Shown: positions 15,376 to 22,633 of the stretch, in pieces
Layout: each line of letters begins with the position of its first letter
Numbering within the stretch: position 1 is the first letter of the stretch
Assembly (NCBI GenBank): GCA_021151535.1
Contig: JAGKXC010000030.1
Coordinates: 1 to 22,633, forward strand
Reading direction: 5' to 3'
DNA length: 22,633 nucleotides
Source: Sphingobacteriia bacterium
GTDB taxonomy: Bacteria > Bacteroidota > Bacteroidia > NS11-12g > UBA955
Translations under genes and position numbers: made by a program
Notes under the pieces: generated by a model
What the model was told of the DNA's origin: nothing
The model's input: the letters and a program-made list of their open reading frames with translations, nothing else
The model's database searches: none

Positions 15376-15474
15376 TGGGAATGAAATTTGGGAATTTTCG
15401 ACAAAAATCAAAACGCGTACAACCTTTTGTTTAACTTTTTTGTCTAAATTTCGAGTCTTAAAACTGAAAAAGTT

Positions 15475-17631
15475 ATGAAAAAACATTTACTCGGGTTGAT
15501 TTTGTTGTTGTTCAGTGCTTTTACCGCTAACAAAGCAACAGCTCAAAGTGTTCCAAACTTCAATACAAGTTTGAACATTAATTGTTTAACTGTAAAAGGC
15601 GAAGCGGGAGGAAAATACACCTGGGATTCTTGTGCAACTGTAGAATGGTTTTTGAACATCCCTGGTACAAATACCTATACCAGTATTTTTAAAGGAAGAT
15701 TTTTAAATACAACAATCAAGGCTGGAACGTACAACTTGTGTGCAAAATTGGTAAATACCTGCACCAAATTTGACACTGTTATTTGTAAATCAATTACAAT
15801 AAAAGCTTGCAACTGCACATTAGAATCAAGTTTCACTTACACAGTAGACTGCAAAAAAGTAAAATTCTTAGCCAAATCTAACCTAACTGGCACAACCTAT
15901 ACTTGGAATTTTGGCGATAATTCAGATGCTAAAGGAACAGATCCAACACATACTTATCTTAAAGAAGGCATTTATAAGGTTTGTTTAACCGCTATATGGA
16001 AAGATTCTACTGGTAGTGCTTGTACAACTACGGTTTGCAAAGAAATCAATGTAACCTGCGGAAAACCTTGCGAATTAAAAGGTGATTTCACCTTTGGATC
16101 CGGTAGAAATGGCGAAATGCGTTTCTTAGCATCATCAAACACGGGCTTCTATTATACTTGGAATTTTGGCGATGGAACAACAGCAAAAGGCAAAGATCCA
16201 ATCCACAAATTCACCAAAGCTGGTGTTTATACAGTTTGTGTTACCATCGTTGATAAATTAGAAAAATGTAAAATTACAATTTGCAAAAAAGTTGAAATTG
16301 GTAACCCTTGCAAACTCACAGGCAATTTCACTTTCAAGCAAGTTAACGATTCAACTTTTAGTTTCTTGGCATCCGCTTCTACAACTTCAACCTATCTTTG
16401 GAATTGGGGCGATGGAACAACCTCAACTGGTAAAGACCCTCGTAAAATTTACAGCAAACCTGGCACATATACTGTTTGTGTTAAAATATACTCAATCACA
16501 AGCAAATGCTTTATTTACGTTTGTAAGAAGATTGAAGTAAAAGCCGCAATCAATAAAACACCTTGTGTTTGGCCCTCAAATATTACAATTGGCTATTCAA
16601 ACACTTGTAATAAATACTTCTTTGAATTAACTAATTTATCAAATGTAGACAGCTGTATTACCTATAGCTTAGGCTTATACAACATGAAAACAGGCAAGTT
16701 AGAACCTTTAGCATCTGTTCGTACCGCAAGTGCTACAATCGCTGACACTGGTTCTTACGCCATTATCGGTAAGTACATGAACAAATGTACCGGTTGTGAC
16801 ACCCAAGTTTACAAAATTTTCAAAGTAACTTGTACCCCAACAACCACACCTTGTAATTGGAGTAAAGCTTCTTTCGGATATGGCAACAAATGTAATATTT
16901 ACACATTCGAAGCCGCTAACCTAGGTATTGCTCCATGCTGGAAATATCAATTTAAAGTTGGAAACAGCACCGGCTCTACAACTTTGTTACCTGCAGGAAG
17001 AGTTGCCACATATGAATTCAAATCAACAGGATATTATCAGGTTTGTGCTAAATTCTTGGATTCATGCAACAAGTGCGACACATGGGTTTGCAAAACTATC
17101 TATGTAGATTGCACACCTTGCGCTGCTACTGCAGGCTTTACGGTAGATTCCGTTGCCACCAACGGTAGAATGTACCTTAAAAACACAAGCACCAAGAGTG
17201 GTAGCTATTTGTGGTCATTTGGCGATAGCACATTCAGCAAAGACAAAACCCCATCGCATACTTATGCAGCCTCAGGCGTTTACACTGTTTGTTTAACCAC
17301 TTATGATAGTACTGGAAAATGTTCTTCAACTTATTGCTATACAGTAAAAGTTGTTAAATCTAGAATGAAAACCTCTAGTAACGCTGTAAATACAATTGAA
17401 GAAAAAGTATATCCTAACCCTGCACAATCCGGATTTTGGATCGAAACTGGAAATACTGAGTATTATGAATACCAAGTATTTAATTTAACAGGTTCTATGA
17501 TTAGAAATGGTGCTTCAAACGACAAACTTTGGATAAATACCAATGATTGGGCAGAAGGTATCTATCAAATCAAGGTAATTCACAATAACGGTGAATTAAA
17601 CACTCATAGTATTCTAGTTAACAAACGCTAA
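15475..17631 (+). CDS. Cysteine-rich PKD-domain protein exported by T9SS
   Basis: The 718-residue product has a signal peptide (1-24, ending NKATAQ). Four PKD-like domains lie at about 115-195, 199-277, 279-355 and 549-629, each with a WNFGD/WNWGD/WSFGD core and a 'G.Y.VC' strand. Between PKD3 and PKD4 are two copies of another module (about 364-455 and 460-548). These begin 'CVWPSNITIGYSNTC' and 'CNWSKASFGYGNKC'. The end is a T9SS type A sorting domain (from about 645, 'VYPNPAQSGFWIETG'). Cysteines recur at fixed places in every module, including start, 'VC' and '.CKK' end, suggesting one or two disulfides per domain. It is probably a surface or released extracellular protein. The gene has a strong promoter upstream and a strong terminator behind it, so it is likely transcribed alone. 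Confidence 0.9.
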   Translation: MKKHLLGLILLLFSAFTANKATAQSVPNFNTSLNINCLTVKGEAGGKYTWDSCATVEWFLNIPGTNTYTSIFKGRFLNTTIKAGTYNLCAKLVNTCTKFDTVICKSITIKACNCTLESSFTYTVDCKKVKFLAKSNLTGTTYTWNFGDNSDAKGTDPTHTYLKEGIYKVCLTAIWKDSTGSACTTTVCKEINVTCGKPCELKGDFTFGSGRNGEMRFLASSNTGFYYTWNFGDGTTAKGKDPIHKFTKAGVYTVCVTIVDKLEKCKITICKKVEIGNPCKLTGNFTFKQVNDSTFSFLASASTTSTYLWNWGDGTTSTGKDPRKIYSKPGTYTVCVKIYSITSKCFIYVCKKIEVKAAINKTPCVWPSNITIGYSNTCNKYFFELTNLSNVDSCITYSLGLYNMKTGKLEPLASVRTASATIADTGSYAIIGKYMNKCTGCDTQVYKIFKVTCTPTTTPCNWSKASFGYGNKCNIYTFEAANLGIAPCWKYQFKVGNSTGSTTLLPAGRVATYEFKSTGYYQVCAKFLDSCNKCDTWVCKTIYVDCTPCAATAGFTVDSVATNGRMYLKNTSTKSGSYLWSFGDSTFSKDKTPSHTYAASGVYTVCLTTYDSTGKCSSTYCYTVKVVKSRMKTSSNAVNTIEEKVYPNPAQSGFWIETGNTEYYEYQVFNLTGSMIRNGASNDKLWINTNDWAEGIYQIKVIHNNGELNTHSILVNKR

Positions 17632-17646
17632 TATACATATTACATC

Positions 17647-17677
17647 AAAAAAGGCTGTTCCATGAGCAGCCTTTTTT
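17647..17677 (+). terminator. Strong Rho-independent terminator
   Basis: GGCTGTTC and GAGCAGCC pair over 8 bases (one G-T wobble) around a CAT loop. They are flanked by AAAAAA on the left and TTTTTT on the right, which extend the stem and supply the U-tract. It lies 15 bases after the PKD-protein stop codon and is the clearest terminator in the window. Confidence 0.9.
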
Positions 17678-17707
17678 GTTTACCTAATTCAATCTACATA
17701 ATTTCAA

Positions 17708-17715
17708 TAAGTTTG
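17708..17715 (+). promoter_or_regulatory. -7 box TAAGTTTG for the second T9SS gene
   Basis: TAAGTTTG matches TAnnTTTG and ends 12 bases before the ATG at 17728. Together with the terminator just upstream it shows that the next gene starts its own transcript, and that the in-frame ATG at 17662 inside the terminator is not the start. Confidence 0.55.
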
Positions 17716-17727
17716 TATCCAATAGCC

Positions 17728-19176
17728 ATGAAAAAATATTTTTTACCATTATTTCAACTGTGCGTTGCTTTCTTTACCCAATCATCGTTCGCCCAATCAA
17801 TTCCTAATGGTGAATTTGACAATTGGACAACCCAGTCACGCATAGCCCCAAATGATTGGCGAATTCTTGGAAAACTAACCCGTGACACATCCAATACCGA
17901 AAATTACGGCATTACACTTTACAATGATACTACAGCTAAAACCAGCAGTACAATGTATTTAGTAGGCAATAAATTCCCCGACCTGTACACTGGAGGATTC
18001 GCAATCAATGGATTACCAACGCAAATCAAAGTGTCGTACAGAAGCCAACTATTGGCAAATGATACTGCTCTATTTTTAGTAGGTTTTACCAAAGCAAATG
18101 ATAATAACCCAGTAATTCTGCAACAGTTTTATTTACTTCCAAATAATGGAAGCCCATCAACTGATGCAGTTACCACTATCGCCCTTACAAATATCTATCC
18201 TTTACCAGGGGCTATTCCTGATTCTGGATTCGTGGTAATTTCCAGTTCACTTAGAGGAAATAAACCTAACAGCAATGGCAATATTACAATTACAGATATC
18301 AGTTTTATAAACACCGCTAAATTGAACAGTAATGCCAACTTATCTTTGGATCAATGGTTCAACACTTCATTAGAAGAGCCTCAAAACTGGACAACTTATT
18401 TGAAGAACTATTACAGCAGCTTATCAGATCCACAAAATTTGAATCTTTCATCTAAAGCTACTTACAATCAAAACAGTTGCATTAAACTTCAAGCTACAGA
18501 AGTTCGCGGAAAACGATTAGACACATTAGCTGCTTGGGCGATTTGCAATAATACGTCAGATACCCCTACCATAGACAAACCTGGTTTTGCAATTAATCAA
18601 AAACCAGGAGCAATCAAGCTAAATTTATATGGCTTGGTTAAACCCGAGGACCAATTCACTGTGATTGTGAATTTGTTTGATGCAGATACATTGGTTGGTA
18701 CCGCTACATATAGCACTAAAAATATAAATTACATCAATACGCCTAATATCATTGAAAACATTAGCTGGTTCCCAGGATACTCTGGCACTCCAACTAAGGC
18801 TAATATTGGATTTTGGCTAACTGACTCAACATTTAGCACACAAAGCACAATGGGTTCAGTTATTTACATTAATAAAGTTGAATTCCAAGCATATGGTTTG
18901 AACACAAAAAAATTCAAACCTACTGAAGCGAAAATGAAAATTTATCCGATTCCAAATCATGGAAACTTCACTGTGGAATTTGCACCAAATTTTGAGTGTT
19001 CACAGATTAAAATTTTCAATACACAAGGCCAGGAAATCAGCCATCTAAATTCTGAACCAAACAACAACTTGAACAATAAATACCCATTCAATAACCAATT
19101 TACACCAGGTGTTTATTGGATAATTGCCACCAGTTATAATGGAGAAATTTGCAAGTTGCCCATTATTATCCAATAG
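17728..19176 (+). CDS. T9SS-exported protein with two jelly-roll-like (PCMD-type) halves
   Basis: From the ATG at 17728 the product is 482 residues with a clear signal peptide (MKKYFLPLFQLCVAFFTQ..., cleaved after SSFAQ). The mature start 'SIPNGEFDNWT' and the segments 'LPTQIKVSYRS..' and 'KPGAIKLNLYGL' resemble the beta-sandwich of the PCMD group (putative carbohydrate metabolism domain) in Bacteroidota. The segments appear twice (about residues 25-200 and 210-395), so two related domains are likely. The C-terminus ('MKIYPIPNHGNFTVEF' to 'FTPGVYWIIA', about 405-482) is a T9SS type A sorting domain. It is presumably extracellular, perhaps glycan-binding, but no catalytic residues can be assigned. 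The longer frame from 17662 would begin inside the upstream terminator and is rejected. Confidence 0.82.
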   Translation: MKKYFLPLFQLCVAFFTQSSFAQSIPNGEFDNWTTQSRIAPNDWRILGKLTRDTSNTENYGITLYNDTTAKTSSTMYLVGNKFPDLYTGGFAINGLPTQIKVSYRSQLLANDTALFLVGFTKANDNNPVILQQFYLLPNNGSPSTDAVTTIALTNIYPLPGAIPDSGFVVISSSLRGNKPNSNGNITITDISFINTAKLNSNANLSLDQWFNTSLEEPQNWTTYLKNYYSSLSDPQNLNLSSKATYNQNSCIKLQATEVRGKRLDTLAAWAICNNTSDTPTIDKPGFAINQKPGAIKLNLYGLVKPEDQFTVIVNLFDADTLVGTATYSTKNINYINTPNIIENISWFPGYSGTPTKANIGFWLTDSTFSTQSTMGSVIYINKVEFQAYGLNTKKFKPTEAKMKIYPIPNHGNFTVEFAPNFECSQIKIFNTQGQEISHLNSEPNNNLNNKYPFNNQFTPGVYWIIATSYNGEICKLPIIIQ

Positions 19177-19226
19177 AGATAGTGATTTATTGATTTTGGT
19201 TTGTAAAATCCTAAATCTTTTCTCAG

Positions 19227-19258
19227 TTACAACTAACGTAAAAATTTGGAAGTTGTAA
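19227..19258. repeat. Inverted repeat in the 19177-19310 intergenic region
   Basis: TTACAACT (19227-19234) and AGTTGTAA (19251-19258) are perfect 8-base arms with a 16-base spacer. It lies between the T9SS gene and the SRPBCC gene. It could be a large-loop terminator for the first or an operator for the second; no clear TAnnTTTG box precedes the SRPBCC ATG. Confidence 0.4.
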
Positions 19259-19310
19259 ACCAATTTATTCAATACATCAAACAGTCTTCTGTATTACTTG
19301 TTTAATATAG

Positions 19311-19763
19311 ATGAATCGCATTTTTCAAGAGCAATTTTTACCGATTAGCCTGGATACAGCTTGGAGTTTCTTTTCAAATCCAGCTAATCTCAATGAAATC
19401 ACACCGGAAGATATGGTTTTCAAAATTACTTCTACACCCCCAAGCATAATGTATGAGGGATTGTTTATTACGTACAAAATAAAGCCCATTTTAAATCTGG
19501 AATTTGATTGGTGTACTGAAATCACACATATTAAAGACAAACAGTTTTTTGTAGATGAGCAAAGAAAAGGTCCTTATAATATTTGGCATCACGAACATCA
19601 CTTCAAGGAAGTAAACGGAGGTGTTTTAATGACAGATATATTGCATTATGATATTGGCAAAGGGCCTTTTGGTTGGATTGCTGGAAAATTATTTGTTCAT
19701 AAACGAGTAAATGAAATCTTCACCTATCGCCAAGAAAAATTAAAAGACTTATTTGGTGTCTAG
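19311..19763 (+). CDS. SRPBCC (START/Bet v1-like) ligand-binding protein
   Basis: This 150-residue protein fits the SRPBCC fold seen in small cyclase/dehydrase-like and CoxG-like proteins. It opens 'FQEQFLPISLDTAWSFFSNP' with 'ANLNEITPEDMVFKI', then runs through 'WCTEITHIKDKQFFVDEQRK', 'WHHEHHFKEVNGGVLMTDIL' and a closing amphipathic helix ('VNEIFTYRQEKLKDLF'). The domain forms a deep hydrophobic cavity for lipids or other small ligands; substrate and role here are unknown. It has no signal peptide, so it is cytoplasmic. The stop codon TAG shares the palindrome CTAG (19760-19763) with the stop of the convergent barrel gene, leaving no intergenic space. Confidence 0.85.
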   Translation: MNRIFQEQFLPISLDTAWSFFSNPANLNEITPEDMVFKITSTPPSIMYEGLFITYKIKPILNLEFDWCTEITHIKDKQFFVDEQRKGPYNIWHHEHHFKEVNGGVLMTDILHYDIGKGPFGWIAGKLFVHKRVNEIFTYRQEKLKDLFGV

Positions 19764-20959
19764 ATTTTTGCTTGTAGCGCAATGGTTATCATAGTAACCA
19801 TTTTGGTTGGATCTGTATTTGCCTCACTTGGAAAATACAAACCTTGATTCATAAGGTTTCTATACTCGATTCGTATCCAAACATTGTTTTTTACATGACA
19901 ATCATAGTTCGTTGAAAGCCCGAAAATATTGACCCCAGCCTTATTGTTGTATGCATTATTGATTACAACGCCCATCAAATCCTTGTATTGTTCTGCTCTA
20001 AAGGCTATTCTATGTTTATTCCATTGTTTTGAAACAATCAAAATAGGCGTTTGCCAAACATGTTTTTCTTGCAACGAATTTCTTTGAATTCCGAAATCTA
20101 CACCAGCAATCAAATTCCAATTATTCTTGAGTTCCCATTTCCAATACAAATCATGAAAATACCTAATACCATTAAGATCTCGCATAGTACCAACAACAAT
20201 ATTGGAATAATTAAACTCCATGTTTCTCCACTTTTTGTTCAATTGCCCACCTAAATTCAAACCCTTACTTGCGTTTGGATTTTTATATATTGCTTGCCAA
20301 CCATTGAGCAAATAAAGCCCCCAAGAAATTGAATTATTTCCACCTACTAATCTGCATCCAGCCTCATAATATGGTGAATTTTCTGCAAGCAAACTCCTAG
20401 TTAAATTTAGGCATTCATAACCAATCGCACTTTCAAATCCAATATGCGAAGGAAATACACCAACATCCATCCAAATTGATTTCTGGCGATGCAATTTTAT
20501 TCCAAAATTCGCCTCATACACATTGCGAAGTCCCAGCGGCTCATTGGCTAAATTCTTTATCATATAAGTACCAATACCTAGAGCCATATTTGAGCGTATA
20601 TCAGTAGTTTGATAAGACAATTTCACCATCGCCAAATTTGATTGGATTTCACCTAACTTGGAATAAGAAACCAAATTCCCATATTCGCGATTTTGCAAAT
20701 TATTATTACCATCTTTTGCCCAGTAAAAATCAAAATATCCGAAATACTTCCATGGCGAATCCAAAGAGTCTAAATTTTGATCAGAAAAACTATCATTTCC
20801 CTGACGGTAACCCTTTTGGCTCTGATCTTTATTTTGGGTATGTGTATTATAAAAACTATGAAACACTGACATATAATCCTGCTTACCAAACAACATCACA
20901 GTTTGAAACATGATGAAGTTCACCATGACAACACAAAAAGTTCGTTTTAAGTCTTCCAT
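19760..20959 (-). CDS. Outer-membrane beta-barrel porin, bbp2 (OmpL-like) family
   Basis: From the ATG at 20959 the product is 399 residues. An N-terminal hydrophobic, signal-like stretch (MEDLKRTFCVVMVNFIMFQT) is followed by beta-strands rich in aromatic residues. Recognisable family segments are 'WKYFGYFDFYWAKDGNNN', 'SNMALGIGTYMIKNLANEP', 'WMDVGVFPSHIGFESAIGYE' and 'LTRSLLAENSPYYEAGCRL'. These match the beta-barrel porin-2 family of Bacteroidota. It is expected to form an outer-membrane channel or barrel of unknown specificity. The frame can be extended to 21058, but a complete promoter (TTTG-N18-TACCTTTG) lies within the extension. The added 33 residues also push the signal-like stretch away from the N-terminus. 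The gene is convergent with the SRPBCC gene and divergent from the partial T9SS gene. Confidence 0.85.
   Translation of the reverse strand: MEDLKRTFCVVMVNFIMFQTVMLFGKQDYMSVFHSFYNTHTQNKDQSQKGYRQGNDSFSDQNLDSLDSPWKYFGYFDFYWAKDGNNNLQNREYGNLVSYSKLGEIQSNLAMVKLSYQTTDIRSNMALGIGTYMIKNLANEPLGLRNVYEANFGIKLHRQKSIWMDVGVFPSHIGFESAIGYECLNLTRSLLAENSPYYEAGCRLVGGNNSISWGLYLLNGWQAIYKNPNASKGLNLGGQLNKKWRNMEFNYSNIVVGTMRDLNGIRYFHDLYWKWELKNNWNLIAGVDFGIQRNSLQEKHVWQTPILIVSKQWNKHRIAFRAEQYKDLMGVVINNAYNNKAGVNIFGLSTNYDCHVKNNVWIRIEYRNLMNQGLYFPSEANTDPTKMVTMITIALQAKI
19781..19804 (+). terminator. Terminator-like hairpin inside the 3' end of the opposite gene
   Basis: AATGGTTA (19781-19788) and TAACCATT (19795-19802) are perfect 8-base arms with a 6-base loop, followed on the plus strand by TT that extends a TTTT run. 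It lies 17 bases past the SRPBCC stop codon but within the last codons of the convergent barrel gene. Confidence 0.5.
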
Positions 20960-20988
20960 TTTACTAACGTCTATGAGCATCAGATACC

Positions 20989-21018
20989 CAAAGGTATGAA
21001 TACCAATTACGCTACAAA
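20989..21018 (-). promoter_or_regulatory. Full promoter TTTG-N18-TACCTTTG for the barrel gene
   Basis: On the minus strand TTTG (21018-21015) and TACCTTTG (20996-20989) are 18 bases apart, a strong Bacteroidota promoter. The ATG at 20959 follows the -7 box by 29 bases. This decides the start codon: the upstream ATG at 21058 would lie before the promoter. Confidence 0.65.
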
Positions 21019-21128
21019 TGAAATCAAACAATGGGTTTTTACGCCTATCAATTATCATTTTTTCTCACTTTTACCCAGATATTAGCAATATAAACATGGA
21101 AAACAGCCATGATTACACTTTCTTGACG

Positions 21129-21136
21129 TAAATTTG
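21129..21136 (+). promoter_or_regulatory. -7 box TAAATTTG for the terminal T9SS-type gene
   Basis: TAAATTTG matches TAnnTTTG and ends 12 bases before the ATG at 21149 (27 before the alternative ATG at 21164). No TTG lies at 19-20 bases upstream. Confidence 0.5.
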
Positions 21137-21148
21137 ATTAGCGTTTTT

Positions 21149-22633
21149 ATGCAGTTCAAAAGAATGAAAAGAATTTATTCAGTTTTATTGGTATCGGCAA
21201 CTACATTTTTTGGAAGCAATGCATATGCCCAAACTTTATCCTCGCCAACAGCCAATGGTTTGCTTACTGAATCAAGTAGCGTTTACAATTTAACTTGGTA
21301 TTCAAACAGAAATAACCCGTATGAAAAAACTATCACAGTTAATTTTTCAGGTTTTAGCGCAAATGATAAAGTTACCATTACTGGTTCTGCAAAATCAGAT
21401 ACCGCGTACAACCAAGTTAAATCGAATGTATCTGGTTTCACTTCATGGTTGGATGTTACAGGTTGGGCCAATGGTAACTCACGAAATCTTTGTTTCAATC
21501 CCGGTACAGGTTCAGGAAGCATTGTATTAAGTTTCCAGAGATTAGGTGCTGGTGGTACAGGAACATTTTACAACGATATTTACATCAACGTTGCTAACTC
21601 ATCTTGTGGAATTGTAAGTGCTAAGACAATTACAGTGAAATGCACAATGGTAGTTGCAAACAACGTTTATAATTATACCTCTCAAGCTACGTTATCTAAT
21701 TGGGGAGATGCAACTTCATGGTCACCATCTAGAAATAGTGTTTCTACTACTGATTTGTTGGTTTTTGACCAAGGCACAACTCCGTTAGATGTAAATGTAA
21801 ACGTTACTAACGAGACAGTTAAAAGTGTAATTGTACAGCCCTATTCGGATGTTACTTTCAGAGAAGAAGGCAGCGCCGGTACAATTACTATTTCAGGTGG
21901 AGAGTTTACTACACATGCCACTTCTACTGTACGTACCAATGGATATGATACTTTGCGTTTTGCATTAACCAATGGTACAAACGCTGATATAAATGGAAAT
22001 TTCATTTGTGAAACACCCGATGTTACAGGAGATAAGGCAAGAGTTGTGTTTTCTGGTGGTGGTAGTGTGTATTTTGGCGGCGATGTTGACATTCAAAAAG
22101 ACAATAGTTTATACCTTGTTCCAACATCCAATAATACAGTTTACTTCGATGGAGCTTCACAAACTTTGAGGGGTTCTGGAGAGATCTACATTCATGGATT
22201 GAGTAATATAACCGTTGGAACAGGATTGTCTACTGGTTCAACATTATCACTGCAAAGACCTTTGCCAATATTAGGTGTACTAACGTTAAAAAATTACGCG
22301 GATGTTACATCCTCAAGTAAACCCGTTTCTAGCTCAGCTGCGGATTGGAATGCTTGGGTTCCTAATTTACAAATCAAAAACAACGGAACATACAAAGGTA
22401 GAATTGCCACACTCGGAACTTCTGCAACTGTTTCTGGTGGTGCATATTTCGAAATGTATTCTAACGGAATCAGAACCTACAGAACCATTGCATTCCCAAT
22501 GAAAAATGCAATGCACTTATCTCAGATAACCGATGACCTTATCATCTCTGGTGTATACTCAGGAACTAACCAAGACTCAATGGACCATTCTTGTGGTTAT
22601 TGCAAAGCATCCTCATATGCTTGGAATGAAACT
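21149..22633 (+). CDS. Large secreted surface protein, 5' part only (runs off the window)
   Basis: The frame stays open for 495 codons from the ATG at 21149 to the window edge, so the 3' end is missing. A second in-frame ATG at 21164 (MKRIYSVLL...) is an equally possible start. The product has a signal peptide ending NAYAQ (about residue 28), then a beta-rich region. From about residue 175 ('NWGDATSWSPSRN') comes a strand-repeat stretch resembling the middle of the giant protein at 1296-5192. Near residue 440 lies 'RTYRTIAFPMKNAMHLSQIT', similar in layout to 'RAFRLISPS' of that protein. It is therefore probably another T9SS cargo whose sorting domain lies beyond the window. No enzyme motif is seen. 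Few cysteines are present apart from 'HSCGYCK' near the edge. Confidence 0.85.
   Translation, partial: MQFKRMKRIYSVLLVSATTFFGSNAYAQTLSSPTANGLLTESSSVYNLTWYSNRNNPYEKTITVNFSGFSANDKVTITGSAKSDTAYNQVKSNVSGFTSWLDVTGWANGNSRNLCFNPGTGSGSIVLSFQRLGAGGTGTFYNDIYINVANSSCGIVSAKTITVKCTMVVANNVYNYTSQATLSNWGDATSWSPSRNSVSTTDLLVFDQGTTPLDVNVNVTNETVKSVIVQPYSDVTFREEGSAGTITISGGEFTTHATSTVRTNGYDTLRFALTNGTNADINGNFICETPDVTGDKARVVFSGGGSVYFGGDVDIQKDNSLYLVPTSNNTVYFDGASQTLRGSGEIYIHGLSNITVGTGLSTGSTLSLQRPLPILGVLTLKNYADVTSSSKPVSSSAADWNAWVPNLQIKNNGTYKGRIATLGTSATVSGGAYFEMYSNGIRTYRTIAFPMKNAMHLSQITDDLIISGVYSGTNQDSMDHSCGYCKASSYAWNET

Noticed and set aside
16309..16540. Direct-repeat-like similarity among PKD segments as a possible CRISPR or DNA repeat
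   Set aside because: The similarity is explained by protein domain repeats; spacing and divergence do not fit a CRISPR array.
17662..17727. Upstream in-frame ATG of the second T9SS gene
   Set aside because: It lies in the loop of a strong terminator and upstream of the -7 box; the ATG at 17728 starts a proper signal peptide.

Overview
The window looks like chromosomal DNA of a Bacteroidota bacterium. Three lines of evidence support this. First, several secreted proteins end in the Bacteroidota-specific type IX secretion (T9SS) type A sorting domain, with a 'YPNP' or 'FPNP' start. Second, many genes are preceded by the phylum-specific -7 promoter box TAnnTTTG. Third, the families present (bbp2-type barrel, PKD proteins, WG-repeat protein, 5-fold beta-flower protein, CX4CH cytochrome-like lipoprotein) are typical of the group. 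The DNA is AT-rich and densely coding. No genus can be assigned from the sequence alone.

Layout. 101-967: EamA/DMT transporter. 1075-1248: a tiny protein with a PEP-CTERM-like C-terminus (PVDGG motif, membrane helix, lysine tail). 1296-5192: a 1298-residue Asn/Ser/Thr-rich T9SS surface protein with IPT/TIG and Ig-like modules. 5293-6612: rmuC. 6741-6872: a 43-residue lipoprotein. 6889-7872: Kv-beta-like aldo/keto reductase. 7882-10263: WG-repeat protein. 10313-10861: unrecognised membrane protein. 10902-10973: tRNA-Arg(CCG). 11047-12162: three-histidine-box fatty-acid desaturase. On the minus strand follow a di-heme-type cytochrome c lipoprotein (12167-12871), an acyltransferase-3 membrane protein (13011-14093) and an AlkB-like dioxygenase (14174-14755). 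Plus-strand genes resume with a 5-fold beta-flower protein (14851-15243), a cysteine-rich PKD/T9SS protein (15475-17631), a second T9SS protein (17728-19176) and an SRPBCC protein (19311-19763). A bbp2-like outer-membrane barrel runs convergently (19760-20959), and the window closes with the 5' part of another large T9SS surface protein (21149 to the end).

The genes do not form one pathway. The theme is a cell-surface/secretome neighbourhood (three complete and one probable truncated T9SS cargo, two lipoproteins, a porin-like barrel, a CTERM-like peptide) mixed with solitary housekeeping genes. Most genes appear to be separate transcription units, each with its own -7 box. In several the box lies only 4-7 bases from the start codon, which suggests leaderless or nearly leaderless mRNAs. 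No insertion sequence, CRISPR array, phage gene or integrase was seen. No gene-free stretch exceeds 300 bases: the longest are 15244-15474 (promoter and inverted repeats) and 10862-11046 (contains the tRNA). I did not find a clearly new multi-gene system. The most interesting items are the CTERM-like micro-protein, the disulfide-rich PKD cargo, the CX4CH cytochrome and the near-leaderless promoter arrangement.
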